Positions 1-12,300 of a stretch of 64,000 bases of DNA are shown here, piece by piece. Positions within the stretch are counted from its first letter, which is position 1, and every line of letters starts with the position of its first letter. The position numbers and the translations under genes were made by a program. This DNA is from Blastomussa wellsi (Eukaryota > Cnidaria > Anthozoa > Scleractinia > Plerogyridae): the NCBI GenBank assembly GCA_947652115.1, contig OX393569.1, forward strand, positions 626,509 through 690,508. The letters are read 5' to 3'. The notes beneath the pieces were generated by a model that was not told where the DNA came from, searched no databases, and worked only from the letters and a program-made list of their open reading frames with translations.

Positions 1-352
1 GGGGGGGGGTGCGCACCCCCTGCACCCTCCCGCCACTGGAGAGAGCAATTGCCGAAATAAGTGCTGATAGATTAAATAAGTGAATACTAATTTTTCAAGT
101 AGGCGGGGAAAGTAAATTGTAGCCGAGGGATTTTGTTGTTTGTTGTCTTTTTTACTTTCCAGTGTCTTGGTTTTGTTTCAAAGTAGCCGGGGCTCAAACT
201 CGTAGTTGCCGGGGGAATTCCCCGGCCCTTAGCGACAGCCCTGATTGCCGACAAGGGGTTTGGGAGTGGGGTTTCAACTCAACTTTATATGGCGAATTTG
301 GTTTAGCAGAATTATCCTGAACGTCAAATAAAATAATTATTTTATCCTGCAG
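1..352. other. Intron or upstream sequence without recognised exon
   Basis: No exon, RNA gene or clear repeat was recognised here. It begins with a G-run followed by a short GTGCGCACCCCC palindrome. It probably belongs to the intron upstream of the first visible citron exon, which starts after the acceptor ending at 352. Confidence 0.5.
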
Positions 353-3300
353 CTTCTTGAAGTCAGCAAGAGCCGAATCAACGACCATCAAGCCAGAATG
401 ACAAAGGTAATCAATATTTGCTTGAAAACGCCTACATGTCTGCCCTGTCCCGAGTAGGTAAGTCGCATATTGGTGATCAGTTGGGACAAGCTAAATATAG
501 CGTTCCTATGTTCGGCCAGAATTTCAATTTGCATGTAAATTGGGGTTTTCTCCTAGTACTCATTCCCACGCCAGCGACAGTGGCACGGTGCGAATAATGT
601 CGAGCTCGCAGTCTAGGCTACGGACGGCTGAACTCGGCTCAAGATCGAAGGTTAATCTCGAGGTGGTTTTCGCGAGACGCGCACGTGCAAGGGACATGCA
701 CGAGCGACCAGTTAATCTTTCAAGCATACAGTTTCATGTTGGTTTTCACCATTTTTTGTTTTCTTTTTGTTTCAAGATGAACGAAGAAGCCAAGAGAAGC
801 ATGGTGGAATGGCAAGAAAAACTCGACAAAGTCACCAAGGACAGTGAAGAAAGGATTTCTGAACTGCAGCAAAAGTTAGCTAAAGTAAGAAGTAAAATGC
901 TACGCACGAACATCGCACCGTGTGTCACAAAATGGCGTTTGCCGCCAATCCGGGATCTCTGGTTCAGGCTTATACAGCATTTAATGGTTTTATTATTATT
1001 TTCAGTCCCTGCAGTCAAACCAAGAGGCAACAGAGTTGTTGGAAAATGTGCGCAAGAGCAAAGAGGAGCTGCAGGTGGAACTAGGAAAACTACAGGTTTG
1101 TTATTTACCGCTGATTCGTATGATATTTTCATAGCTTGGGCGTGATCGTTCTAGACCGACAACAAATAGCGTTCATTTTTTTGCCGGGATGCGCCATTTC
1201 CCTGACGCCGCCCCGTCATAGCCATTTCAGACTGTCCCTCCATAGCAACTGAAGCTGACAGTTTAGTTAGCATGTGATAACAAAAATGGACGGAGGTACT
1301 GAGGGGACAGTTCGCCGCACATGTATTTCACTAAACAACGAATTTGATTTGATGTTTGTAGAAGTCGAGGAAGGTTCCTCCATCGATAGAAGTGGAAGGA
1401 AAGGTAAGCTTTGTTTGTTCGAAGAATAAGGGAGTACAAAGGTAATGTGTTTGTGAAATAGAAAAATTCTCGCAGCTTTTCCTCTTGTCACTGTGCGTAT
1501 TCATCGTATAAAACCGCAAGCAATAAAACTTGTCGCGGTTTTGCTTCTTTGAACGTTTATAAACAATTTTACGTTGATATAGTAGAATTCCGATTTCTCG
1601 AGCTTCCAAGGAAAACGAGAATTGGCTCGAGAAATTGGAGGACTGATATATGATTTCAGAGAAAGAATGGAGTTATCGGGAAGTTCCAAACGTTAGCCTA
1701 CGTATAGAGGCTATCCAAAAATTGACTTGTTTTGAACAGAAACCTGGATGTAGGCCACCTCCACTGTAGGCCCACATGCATACACAGACATTTCTGGTCT
1801 TTAATTGCTCCTTTTACCTTTAGCCATTTACACCAACAAGGAGATCAGATAGCGCAGTGATAGGACTTAGGAACAAGGAGGAGTTAGCACAGGAAATATT
1901 CAATCGCATTATGGTAAAGAGATAGCAAAGAAACTGTCTTAAATTTTAGAGTAGTCAGGTGGTTTTCTGGAGTTTGTTATGGATCTACGTTTTAAACTTT
2001 GTTTAAAATGTTTGTCTTTTCTAATTAGTCGTGTAGCAGTGGTCAGCAGAAGCGCTCAGAGGAAGATGATAACAGTTTGCGAGAGCGCTACAGAGACAAG
2101 TCGGCAGAAGTAAGAAAGCTGCAAAGTAAGATAATGGTAAGCAAAATCAAACTCTGTGCATTCATCGTGCATTCAGTATCGCGCTGATTTCACCCCGCGC
2201 CATCTTTACAGCTGAAGAGCAAAGCGTTCTCAAGGGTCCTCAAGACTTGTCTGGCCTAAAAGATCATCATTGACTTTTTGTCATCTTCAATGATTATGTT
2301 AAGTCCGAAAGTGAAGAATGATCATCGCAGTGAATTTCCAATTTAAGCAATTGAAAAGAAGAAGCCTGAATTTTTTTTAAGGCTTCTTCTTTCCAATTGC
2401 TTTAATTGTAAATTCACTGCGATGATCATTCTTCACTTCCATCTACATCCGCAGTTCAAATATGAATTGTTTCGTATGTAAAGTCCATTGCTTACGTAGA
2501 TGCCGCGTCTTGACAAGTTGAAGTTGTCGCGATTGTAAACATTCTGGTTTTTTATTACTTCTTTGCTGTTTTTCTACCTTAGCAAACTAGTTGAGTTTGT
2601 TGTTTTCCTATAAGGATAATTTTGTACCTCAGAAAACTCTCATGACACACCTGTAGCTCCTTTAAAAGGATGATATTTTTTTCCTGTTAAGGATCTGGAG
2701 GATCAGTTATTCCAAACCCAGAGAACACAAAAAAAGCTAGAAAAGGAAGCCACGAACAGACAGGCCCAGGAAGAGAAGCTTCAGGTAACGTTTGATCTCA
2801 GACCATCTACGTACAAAATTTCATTCCGTTTTCCACATAAAATTGAGAGCTCCTACAGACTCCCTGGCCCACACCGGCGACCGCCGGAGATTATTGCGAT
2901 TTTTTAAGCGGACACAAGTTTGTTTATTCCGTATTGATTGGATGCTAGTTCAATACAGGTACCTCCTCCCGGGACCAGCGTTCTTTATGTCCCAACCTTA
3001 CAATTTTTTAGGGCCGTTAATTCTCAAAGAGGCCCTCTGAGAGTTGAGGGGGTAAGTTAGAAACTGTGGTGGTGCGTCGGTGGGAAGTATAGCAAGATAA
3101 TTTGAGAGTTGGTAGAGTGGGACCTCTCACAAGGTCTCACACTTTAATACCATTCGAGGGAACAAGACAAAACAGCAGTGACAATGCCCCTGCAGCCTCC
3201 AAACGTTAACAAGTGATACAGTAGAGGACTGCTACACTACTGCTGAGAGCAAATTGTCTTGCCCAAGAACTCAACATAGCAACGTCGACCAGTGCTCGAA

Positions 3301-6300
3301 TCCGGGCAATTAAAAATCGGATTCCAGCCCGCAAACTATTGAATCATCGCGCCTTCCACTGTCGTTGTAGTCTTTATGCAACATTTGATGGTTTTTTTTT
3401 TTTGCAGTCCGGTATGCGTTGTTTTGTTTCTGTCTCGTTTGTTTTCTCTCGCCATTTACGTATGCATTGTTACCAGGAATCGGAGAAAGAGGTGGAAAAA
3501 TTATCGCGCTACAAGAGGCAGTTGGAAAATACAAACAGCAGACTGGAGAGTGAGCTGGAGGAAACGAAGAAACTCGTGGCGTCAAGAGATCAGGTCAGTG
3601 AACACGACGTTAACTTCTAGCTCAATTTTGCAGTTTTGCATAAGTTTAGACGACGAGTAGTGACTGTCCCTCAGTTTTCTCAGGGACAGACGAGAGACAA
3701 ATTCCCTCGTGCGAGGTGATGGTCGTGTTTCCCCACGAAAAAAGTCGGAGACTACTCCGTGGTCTAGCAGAAGCTCCAAAAGTTTTTAAGGTTACTATGC
3801 ACCTTCAGGGGTGTTTCGCGTCGAAGCGATGTAGCGCGCGCGGGTTACATCGCAGATATCTAAAACCCTATATCAAATTAAAGCTTATAGAGCTGGCTTT
3901 TTAAATATCCTATCCATTTTGTAATATTCTGAAATGCCGATTTTTCCGCGAAGTCTGAACGCAAGCGCGTGATTCGGCTTCTGACAGCTTCAACTCAAAG
4001 CGAATTTAATATTTTGCTTAATTGGTTTGTTTTCCGGTTTTCGGACCCCAAGACCTAAAAAACCGTGTCTGCGTTTTGTCAAATTCGTTTGCATTAAAAA
4101 GTTACAGCGCCTTTTCAAAACAGAGCAAAAATTAATCGAAGTTATCGTACAAAAATGGCTCTCAACAAAAAAGTTTTGGGAAATTAAAAATACGCAGACA
4201 CGTTTTTGTTGTTTATATATTAAACTAACTTTTCTCCAAATTTCGCGGCAATTGAACAAATTGCACTTGAGTTGCAGCTTTTGAAAGTCACCCTATCTAG
4301 CGAAAAATTCAACTCGAGAAAATAGCGAAAAGACAAAACCCTCAATTCGTAAACAAACGCCGCCCCCAAACGAAAAATCGCATTTTCTCCGCCGCTAAAA
4401 AAATATTTTTTTGATTTTTTTTTTAGATGAAAGATCACGCTTAGACCTATTGATTAGCATAAAAATCCAAATTTCGCGAAAATGGCCGGTCCCAAGGTGC
4501 ATAGTAACCTTAATACAAATAGTTATACTTAAAAAACCCCCGTCTCACTACATATGTGTCAGCTATAGTGGGCGGTGATCCAAAATTCGTGCCAGAACCG
4601 TTTCCACCGTAGATTCCCAACGTTAACGTTGCGTTGAAAAGTTGGCAAAGCGATCAGAATGTACGGGGCTGCGATTAACATAAATGTCTGTCTCTTTCTA
4701 TCTCCTGTTTTAAAAGAAAATTGACGCTTTGACTGGAAAGTGTCGGACGTTTGAAGAAATGCTCAACGAAAACGTTGACCTCAGCAGTAGAAACTCAGAA
4801 GCAGAAAAAGACAATAGTGGAAAATCGTAAGTATATAACATCTGATAGAGATCTCCTTCATTCTCGTCCCCAGAGCTGCTTGTCCCTCTTAGCTGGCTGG
4901 GCCTGTGCACGAGGAACAAGTGGCTCTGGGGACGAGAATGAGATCTCCCTGACAAGTCGCATCACCTGATAAGTCAAACGAAACTAACATGTTTTTTTCC
5001 ACCAGCGCCATTAATGAAGCAGAACTGGAGAGGTTATACGAGGAGAGAGAAGTAAGGACAAGAAAGTTGGCGGGGCTTGAATGTGAGCTGAAGATACATC
5101 AACAGGTGCCAGGAATCCTCTTTGTATTTGAGCAATTTTAGTAAGGCATCTTATTGTAAAACTGAAAAAAAACTTATGAAAATCCTCTATTCACAAGTAG
5201 CCGCATAACTAAGGATAAAGTCCATGATTCCCGATAATAATAAGGTTGTAATTTCTCTCGCACTGTATTCGCAGACTAGGCTCAGAATAGAGATGAGATG
5301 ACTTTCTGCATATTATACTGTGTTCAGTTGCCTGTAATGGCCGCCGCCGTTGTTTGTTACATCGCAACGCCAAATGACCAATAGAAATCTTTCATGCTAA
5401 CATTCACCCACCCCACCTCAAAGTTTTTTTTGTGAAACTTGAATTCTTTTCACTGAATACTTGACACGTCTATGACGTTTTCAGAAAAACGCGTCTGTGG
5501 AAAAACAACTTGAAGATGCAGAAAGTAAAGTGAAACAGGTAAGAGTGAGGATAACAGAAGGGCGAAGTTGGACTTATAGCATGGCGTCAAAACGACAACT
5601 GTATTAAACATGAGTCGCCAGCATTTTAGGTTGTTCACATATACAAGCTCTTGAAAAAATATACCCGTATTTTATTGCACGCCAGATTGTCTCCCGGAGG
5701 CAGGATTGCGAGTGTCGCACTTTTCAGTTCATATTTTGTGTGATTTAAATCACCAGCTTTCGAAAGACGTGGAGCGAAAGATTGAAGATCTCGAGACGCA
5801 ACTGAGCGAAGTAAGTTATCGGTAACAGATCAATTTCATTTCTTCTTTGTCTATTATGCTATCCTTTCTGATAGTCTGTTTGGAGGGGGCAAAGAACACG
5901 GTGTCTCGCAAAGCGAACGGAAGGTCGAATCGCAGGATTCTTTGTTAGCCCACGTCTGATAACATGCCGTGATCTGATCGTTCCGTTTTTTACAAACAAC
6001 CTTTCGTTAACGCTTTGCTTATTTCTGTCAGCATTATAGGTGTCTATATATTAACATAGCCTAAAATTTCTGAGTATTCAAATGTAGTCGACGAAGTCAG
6101 TTTTTTGTCCTCTGATTGCGTAATTTACGGCACAAGTTTGTCCAATGTACGTTTACTTAACAAGTCGCCAGCCCGGAGTGAATAGTTAAACGTGCGGTGT
6201 ATTTTCAGGTTTCGACAGAGTGTTCCACTCTAAAAAGTATTAAGAAGGCTCTAGAGGAGACTATCCTTAAACTGGAGGTAATGCAGTCAGCTTCTCTTAA

Positions 6301-9300
6301 CGAACACAACGCAAAGAAGGTCACCTAGTAGCCTGTTAGCGGAGTAGAGCGCGGGTGTGTCTACAGACCGTTTATTTTTTGCTTTTCGCTGCTTGTTCGG
6401 CCCCGCTAACCCGCGGCTACCCGCCTGATCTACAGGCTAACGGTCGCCTTCCGTCAGTACTTTATCATCTTTTTATTTTGGCGAAATCTCTTGTACGATC
6501 ACTCTCAACTGCACATCTATCTAAATTGGCCATAGCTGATTCCTAACCCGTTCACTGTAAAGTTGTTTCTGTGGAACTCTTTGTTGGGAAAGACCCGAGT
6601 ATATTCATTCAACAACCGCATCAAAAATATTGAGATGCCCTGGTTTAGAAAATTCTTCATGAGTCGTTCAGTACAGAGTAAAGAGTTTCGTTTTAAAATA
6701 AATCTTTTACTTACAGGCACAAACCGTTGATCTGTAATGTTTTTGCATTCTGTGTTCATTTGTAGAATGATATCGACACAAGAGAATTTGAGTTAGAACT
6801 GAAGGTAAGTTGAGTAGAGTGAATATACATGTAGAACCTTTCCTATTCTCGGACTTGTAATAACTAAATGCAATTCTTGTTTTCACTGTCACCATTCTTC
6901 CTGTTGTGACCTGGCATATTGTGTATAAACTGAATTCACATTCCTTGCTTCAAAACCTGCACTGTCAAACTTGATTATATTACAGTTCACCAGGTTCGAT
7001 ATGCCTAGAATACCATTTAGCCAATTAGTCCAATTTAACAGATTTGCTTGTTTCCAGGCCGCTGCTAGGCAAGATAAGATTACCAGAACTATGCAGGAGA
7101 ATCGTTCAGAGGTGAACATCGTTATGTGCATTCGATTTTAATTGCTTTTTCATTCTGAGAATAGCATATGGTAGGAAGGTTATAATTCTACTTAGAAACG
7201 AAAGCTAAATTTTAAAATTCTAAAAGTCTCAAACGACTAACACTCCATATTTTTTAACAGGTTGTACAAGAAATGCACGTGCAACTCAGTGAAATGTCCG
7301 ATCGTTGTAACGAACTAGTCTCGCAAACCAAGGTACGTCGCCTTCCTTCATTAGGTTTCTTGGTTTCAATTTGCCGCACTTGCAGTCAGTTTTTTCCCGC
7401 GTTTAGTGCCGACCACGTGGTCATGTGATGAATTCTTTAACAAAGCTTCTTGTGCTCCGTTCCGTTGCCTATGCTAAATTTCATCTGACGGTCTTCCTTT
7501 GATATTTAGGAGCTGGAAAAGAAAGTCGAAGCACTTACAGAAGAAAATTGTGATCTTAAGATGGCCAAAGAGAAACTTGAAGACGAACTGAACGAGAAGA
7601 AGAGGGCAGTAGAAAGCGCCGAATTTGTAAGGAAAAATTACGCTCGCTATTTACAATCAATAAATTATACGTGAATGATTTTTTCTGTGTTATTTAATTC
7701 TGCTGTGTTTACAGACTAACTCGATGTTGAAATCTACATGCTCCATGCTGGAGAATCAAGTTGAAGAGCTAGAAATTATAAATGAAGATTACGAGGAGAA
7801 GCAGTTAAGGTGGAATACAGCAAGGTACTATTACCATTTACATGTATTTCTTCGAAGTACATTTGTACCAAGTCAGAGTTTTGTCCTGTTGTAAAGGTGT
7901 TTTTCTTTTCCCTTCGGTCATAATTGGTCAATGCCATGTCGGACAAATGTTCTTTATTTGGCGCGATTTTTCATTATAAGCTGCCGTCTTTTGGGCCGAT
8001 CTTCATAAAACCTAAAATGACCTTAAGTATATAAAAAGATTCATATGTGAAAGGCTGATGTAGATGAGAGTGAGAAATGTCCATTGAAGTGAATTTCCAA
8101 TTTAAGCAATTAGAGCATCGCACCGGTATCATGTTGGTGACCTCCGTGATACTTGTTCGAATCCCGTTGAAGCCCTGATTTTTTTCAGGCTTTATTCCAA
8201 TTACTTAAATTGGACATTCACTGCGATGATCATTTCTCACTCTCAAAACCTAGAATATTTCCAGTTCACACTGACTAATCGGAATTGCTCTCAAACATTT
8301 AGCAAGTTACTCCGTTGGCCGTCATTATAGTTTTCTTGCATACTCAGAACATTGAACGGCGAAAGTAGAAACGGTAGATAAAGGCATCAGCGAGAATCGA
8401 GCTCATTGGAATGAGCAAGTACTGTTTGATATTACAATTCTTGATGAATATGATGTTCTGTTTTCTAGGAACGAGTTGGAGCAGAAAAGAGAGAAGAGTG
8501 ATTGTGAACTTTTGGAAGCTCAGCGGTCCTTGGAACAGGAAAAAATGGCCCGGTAGGAAAGAAAAAAAATGGCATACGCTGTATCCAAAAGACTTATCCG
8601 AAACTCAGTGCGGGGTCCCAATAAAAACGTATTCTTGTGGAATGGAGATGCGTTATAGTCTTGCGTTTAAATTGTTTTCACCGAAAGAAAACAAAATCAA
8701 AGCTTTAGAAAATTAATCAAGTGGCCAAAAGCGGTACGAAAACGGTGTGTATATTGTACTGAACACAAAACGTTTTTACACGTCTGCCAAATTTCATTGT
8801 AGTTCTGGCACAGAAGAGAAAGTCACCAAGCTTCAAGAGGCGCTGAAGGAAGTTCAGAAGACTCATATCAAAGAAGTTGACGAGATGAATGCACAACTGG
8901 AGAGACAGAGAGAACGAACTGAAGAACTCACGGAAGCAGTAAGTTTCAATAAATAAACAACAAAATTTGATTTCATTAGAGTGATTTCGAAGCAAGACAA
9001 AGTTCATTGCAAATTAATTGACAAATTTTTAGATATTATTTTAGATATTAATTAAACAACCACAATATCACTGTAAAACGAACAACTCCATGCTGCCATT
9101 TCAAGTCGCTTTCATTTAACTCACTATACGATTTTACGTAGGATGCGAATACAGCCCCATTTCATCGCTTCCGCGTTTGGGGCGTTATTGAACGCCCCCA
9201 GACCGGAGCGATGTGAAGTGGCTGAATTTGATTTGCAATTTAAGTTTACTCTGACGTATTAAAACATCTCTTAACAGCTCAGCGAAGCAGAGACCAAATC

Positions 9301-12300
9301 GGGCATGGCGCAACTCGACATCAAATCCCTGGAACGCAAACTCCAACTTCAAATCGAGGACAACAACAAGCTTCAGATCGAGGTCGAGCGACTGAACAAT
9401 CACACTTCCAAGCTGAAGGCCAGTAACTTCGAATTAAACCAGAACATCGAAGCAACCTTAGAAAAGTGTGACGAGCTCACGTGTGAACGCGCCGCATTAG
9501 CCGAACAGCTGGATCTAATGGAGGCTTCACATGCCGAGGAACGCCTGAAGCTAATGGCGACCAGCTCCCAGCAGACTAAGCTGATAGACTTCCTGCAGTG
9601 TAAAACTGAAGGCCAGGCACCTAAGAGGAAAAAGGTGCGGTGCTTTACAAAGTATAATGATTCTATCAACTTCTAAATGATAAAACAATCACTTTTGGTA
9701 ATATATAAAATTGTTTTCAAATCAAGCGAAACATTGTTAAAATAGTTCACCACTATAGAAACAACGGTGACGAAACATAGATGCCTGACAAGACTGAGAA
9801 GGATTGACTAACAAGATGTGTTTTCCTGACAGAGCTCAGACTTTACGTAGAAAGAGCTTCGGTAGCGGCTGTACTCTTTCCTAATTCGTTCTGGTAAAAA
9901 TCCGCAAAGAATACCAACTGCATTTGTAGACTGCAAGTAGACTTACTGTTTTAGTCGTTAATTTTCAGCTTATTGGCGGCGGAGGAAAGTCGTGGCGTAA
10001 GAAACCAGAAAACAGCATCAATGTCGTACCACAGCAGTGGAAAGACCTGCAACAGGCGCTGGAAAAAGAAAGAGCTTCCAGTCTTAAACTACAAACTGAG
10101 GTGAACAGGATTCGTCAAGAAATACAGACTGCTAAAATGGAAGGTATCTTGAATTCTACGTTGCGCGAAGTAATTGTGGAGGGAGACGGGGATGGGGGAT
10201 GGGGAGAATGTGACCGGGAGAAAATGAGAAAAGTTTCGCAGCATCGCATAATATATTACTATGGAAAAAGAACAAAGAGAGTTATGACCGGAACCATTAG
10301 CTAACAACGCGGGAATCGTGAGATAAATGAAAGGCGCGGGAAAAGACAGATTTTGATACCTCTGCCTACCTCACCACCCCTCAGTTATTCTGAGGGCTTT
10401 CACAGTATCAGTTTTGCGTTAATCGGTGACTCGAATCGTAATTGATCGTTTAGTCGTGAACAAAATCTGGTTATTTTCATTTGTAGCGGCGCACTGGAAA
10501 TCACAATATCAAAACGCCGGGAATGCCACACCCAAACCGGCGCAGACCTACGCGGTCCTGTCAGCCATCCAACAGTCGCCTAGCAACCAACCGAGTCCGT
10601 TATCTGCTCACAACCAAAAGAGTGTTGATGCTACTCCGGCCGGCCGCGGAACATCACACAGGCCTAAAGAGAGAATGCATCATAATATACCGCACAGGTT
10701 AGAAGCTGGCTTCCTGCATTTAATGGCGAGGTCTTAAATTTCCGAAAAATTGTTTTAAACATGAGCCATCCATGCGACAGTATCGCAGAACCAAAGCAAT
10801 AACAGTGGATAATCACAATACGTAAACAGCAAAACGGACCAACCAATCAGAATTCAAATCAAATACATGCAGCGGCAGACTTGTGCCCAGGCTTTCCGTT
10901 CCCGCTTATCTATTTGGCGCGAAATTTCGTGACGCCACCCAATAATATTAAAGTGAGAGGCCAATTCGTTACCAGGCTTTTTCGTGAACCTCGCATTCGC
11001 CGGAGGGAGGAAGAGAAGGTCAAGGGAATAGCTGATGTAACCGGCGTTAAAGGCGGCAAAATATGCCTCACCAATAGGCGATTTCCGAGTTCTCTTTTGC
11101 CTCCGTGCCCAGACGAGTCTAAGTGCGAAACCATTCATATAAAAACGTTTTATGCCTGCATCTTTATTCTCATGCAATACGAGCTCATTTCCATATGAAT
11201 AGTTTCGCACTTAGATTCGTTTTGAAACCGAGAGGAAAGGGAACTCGGAAATGGCCCATTCACGCTTGGCTTTGGTTCTGCATTTTATTGTTTGAGTACG
11301 TGGCGTAAGCTTTTTCAAACCAATCACAGAGTTTTATATTAAAGCAATTTTTTGTTTTGGTTTCCGCAGGTTTGTGAACGCGCTGAACATGCGCGCCACC
11401 AAATGCGCCACTTGCCTGGATACCCTGCACTTTGTGCGACCCTCGTCTCGTTGCGCTGGTTAGTTTGATCTGCAGAATTTAATCAGTGGCACATTAGGAA
11501 AGTTTTCAATGTAGCATACACAGCAAATCTTTCGCAAGGCCGTTGTGACGTTTATACTTAAAACTTTTCGCATTGTTCTTCCACAGAATGTGGCCTAGTA
11601 TGTCATGTAAAGTGTGCACCAAATCTCCCGCGCACTTGCGGCTTGCCGAGCCAGTTCGTGGAACATTTCAGCGAGACGCTACAGGAACCGAAGAAGGACG
11701 AAAATGACAAATCGAACACACAGAGTTCCACCAGTCTAGGGGCCAGGAGAGAGGGATGGCTGCGAGTTCCACGGTATGACATCACAAATTAATCGTTTAA
11801 TACATCATTGCCTCCTTTGTGTTTCCATCTATGAAAATTATTATTTCAAGCTCAACAAAAAAAATAATAATTCGTAACGCAAGTCCGATGTCACGCAACT
11901 GATCTCGCAAGGTTGATAGTGAATGTTTTCAGACGATAAACGGCATTTTATTTTTCAGTTGCGGCTCTGTTAAACATGGATGGGAAAAGAAATGGGTTGT
12001 TCTCGACAATCAAATGTTACAACTCTTCGACAAAGAAAATATGGGAGGTTAGTATGTAGTTTGCCTTCGCAGTTTGTTGACAGCGCGACGCGCCTTAGTG
12101 TGGCCATCCAACAAACTGTTTTGACAAGTCAATCAGAGAGCGCGAATTTTTTTGAGTTGTTCCGCCACCTTGTTAAAAGCGCGACAGGTTTCGTGACAAC
12201 ATCTTTGAACATTGCAAGGAGGCGGGACAGCTCAAACAAATTCGCGCTCTGATTGGCTAATTATAACTTGTCAAAAGGAGCGTCGCCCTGTAATTAGTTT

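Larger units (their letters stand above)
353..9634 (+). other. CIT: Citron coiled-coil exon block
   Basis: Twenty-one short exons encode an almost uninterrupted Glu/Lys/Leu/Gln-rich heptad-like helix. Most are phase 0 on both sides, and lengths recur: four exons of 54 nt (353, 5485, 5757, 7058) and two of 108 nt (777, 2029). The last exon, 9278-9634 (357 nt), is by far the longest and ends with a basic KRKK cluster just after LIDFLQ. In the family this rod carries the Rho- and midbody-partner-binding regions; the partner sites cannot be assigned from sequence alone. Confidence 0.9.

Noticed and set aside
540..1145. 201-codon plus-strand frame
   Set aside because: It runs through two citron exons and the intron between them in mixed frames; the splice-consistent reading explains the coding signal.
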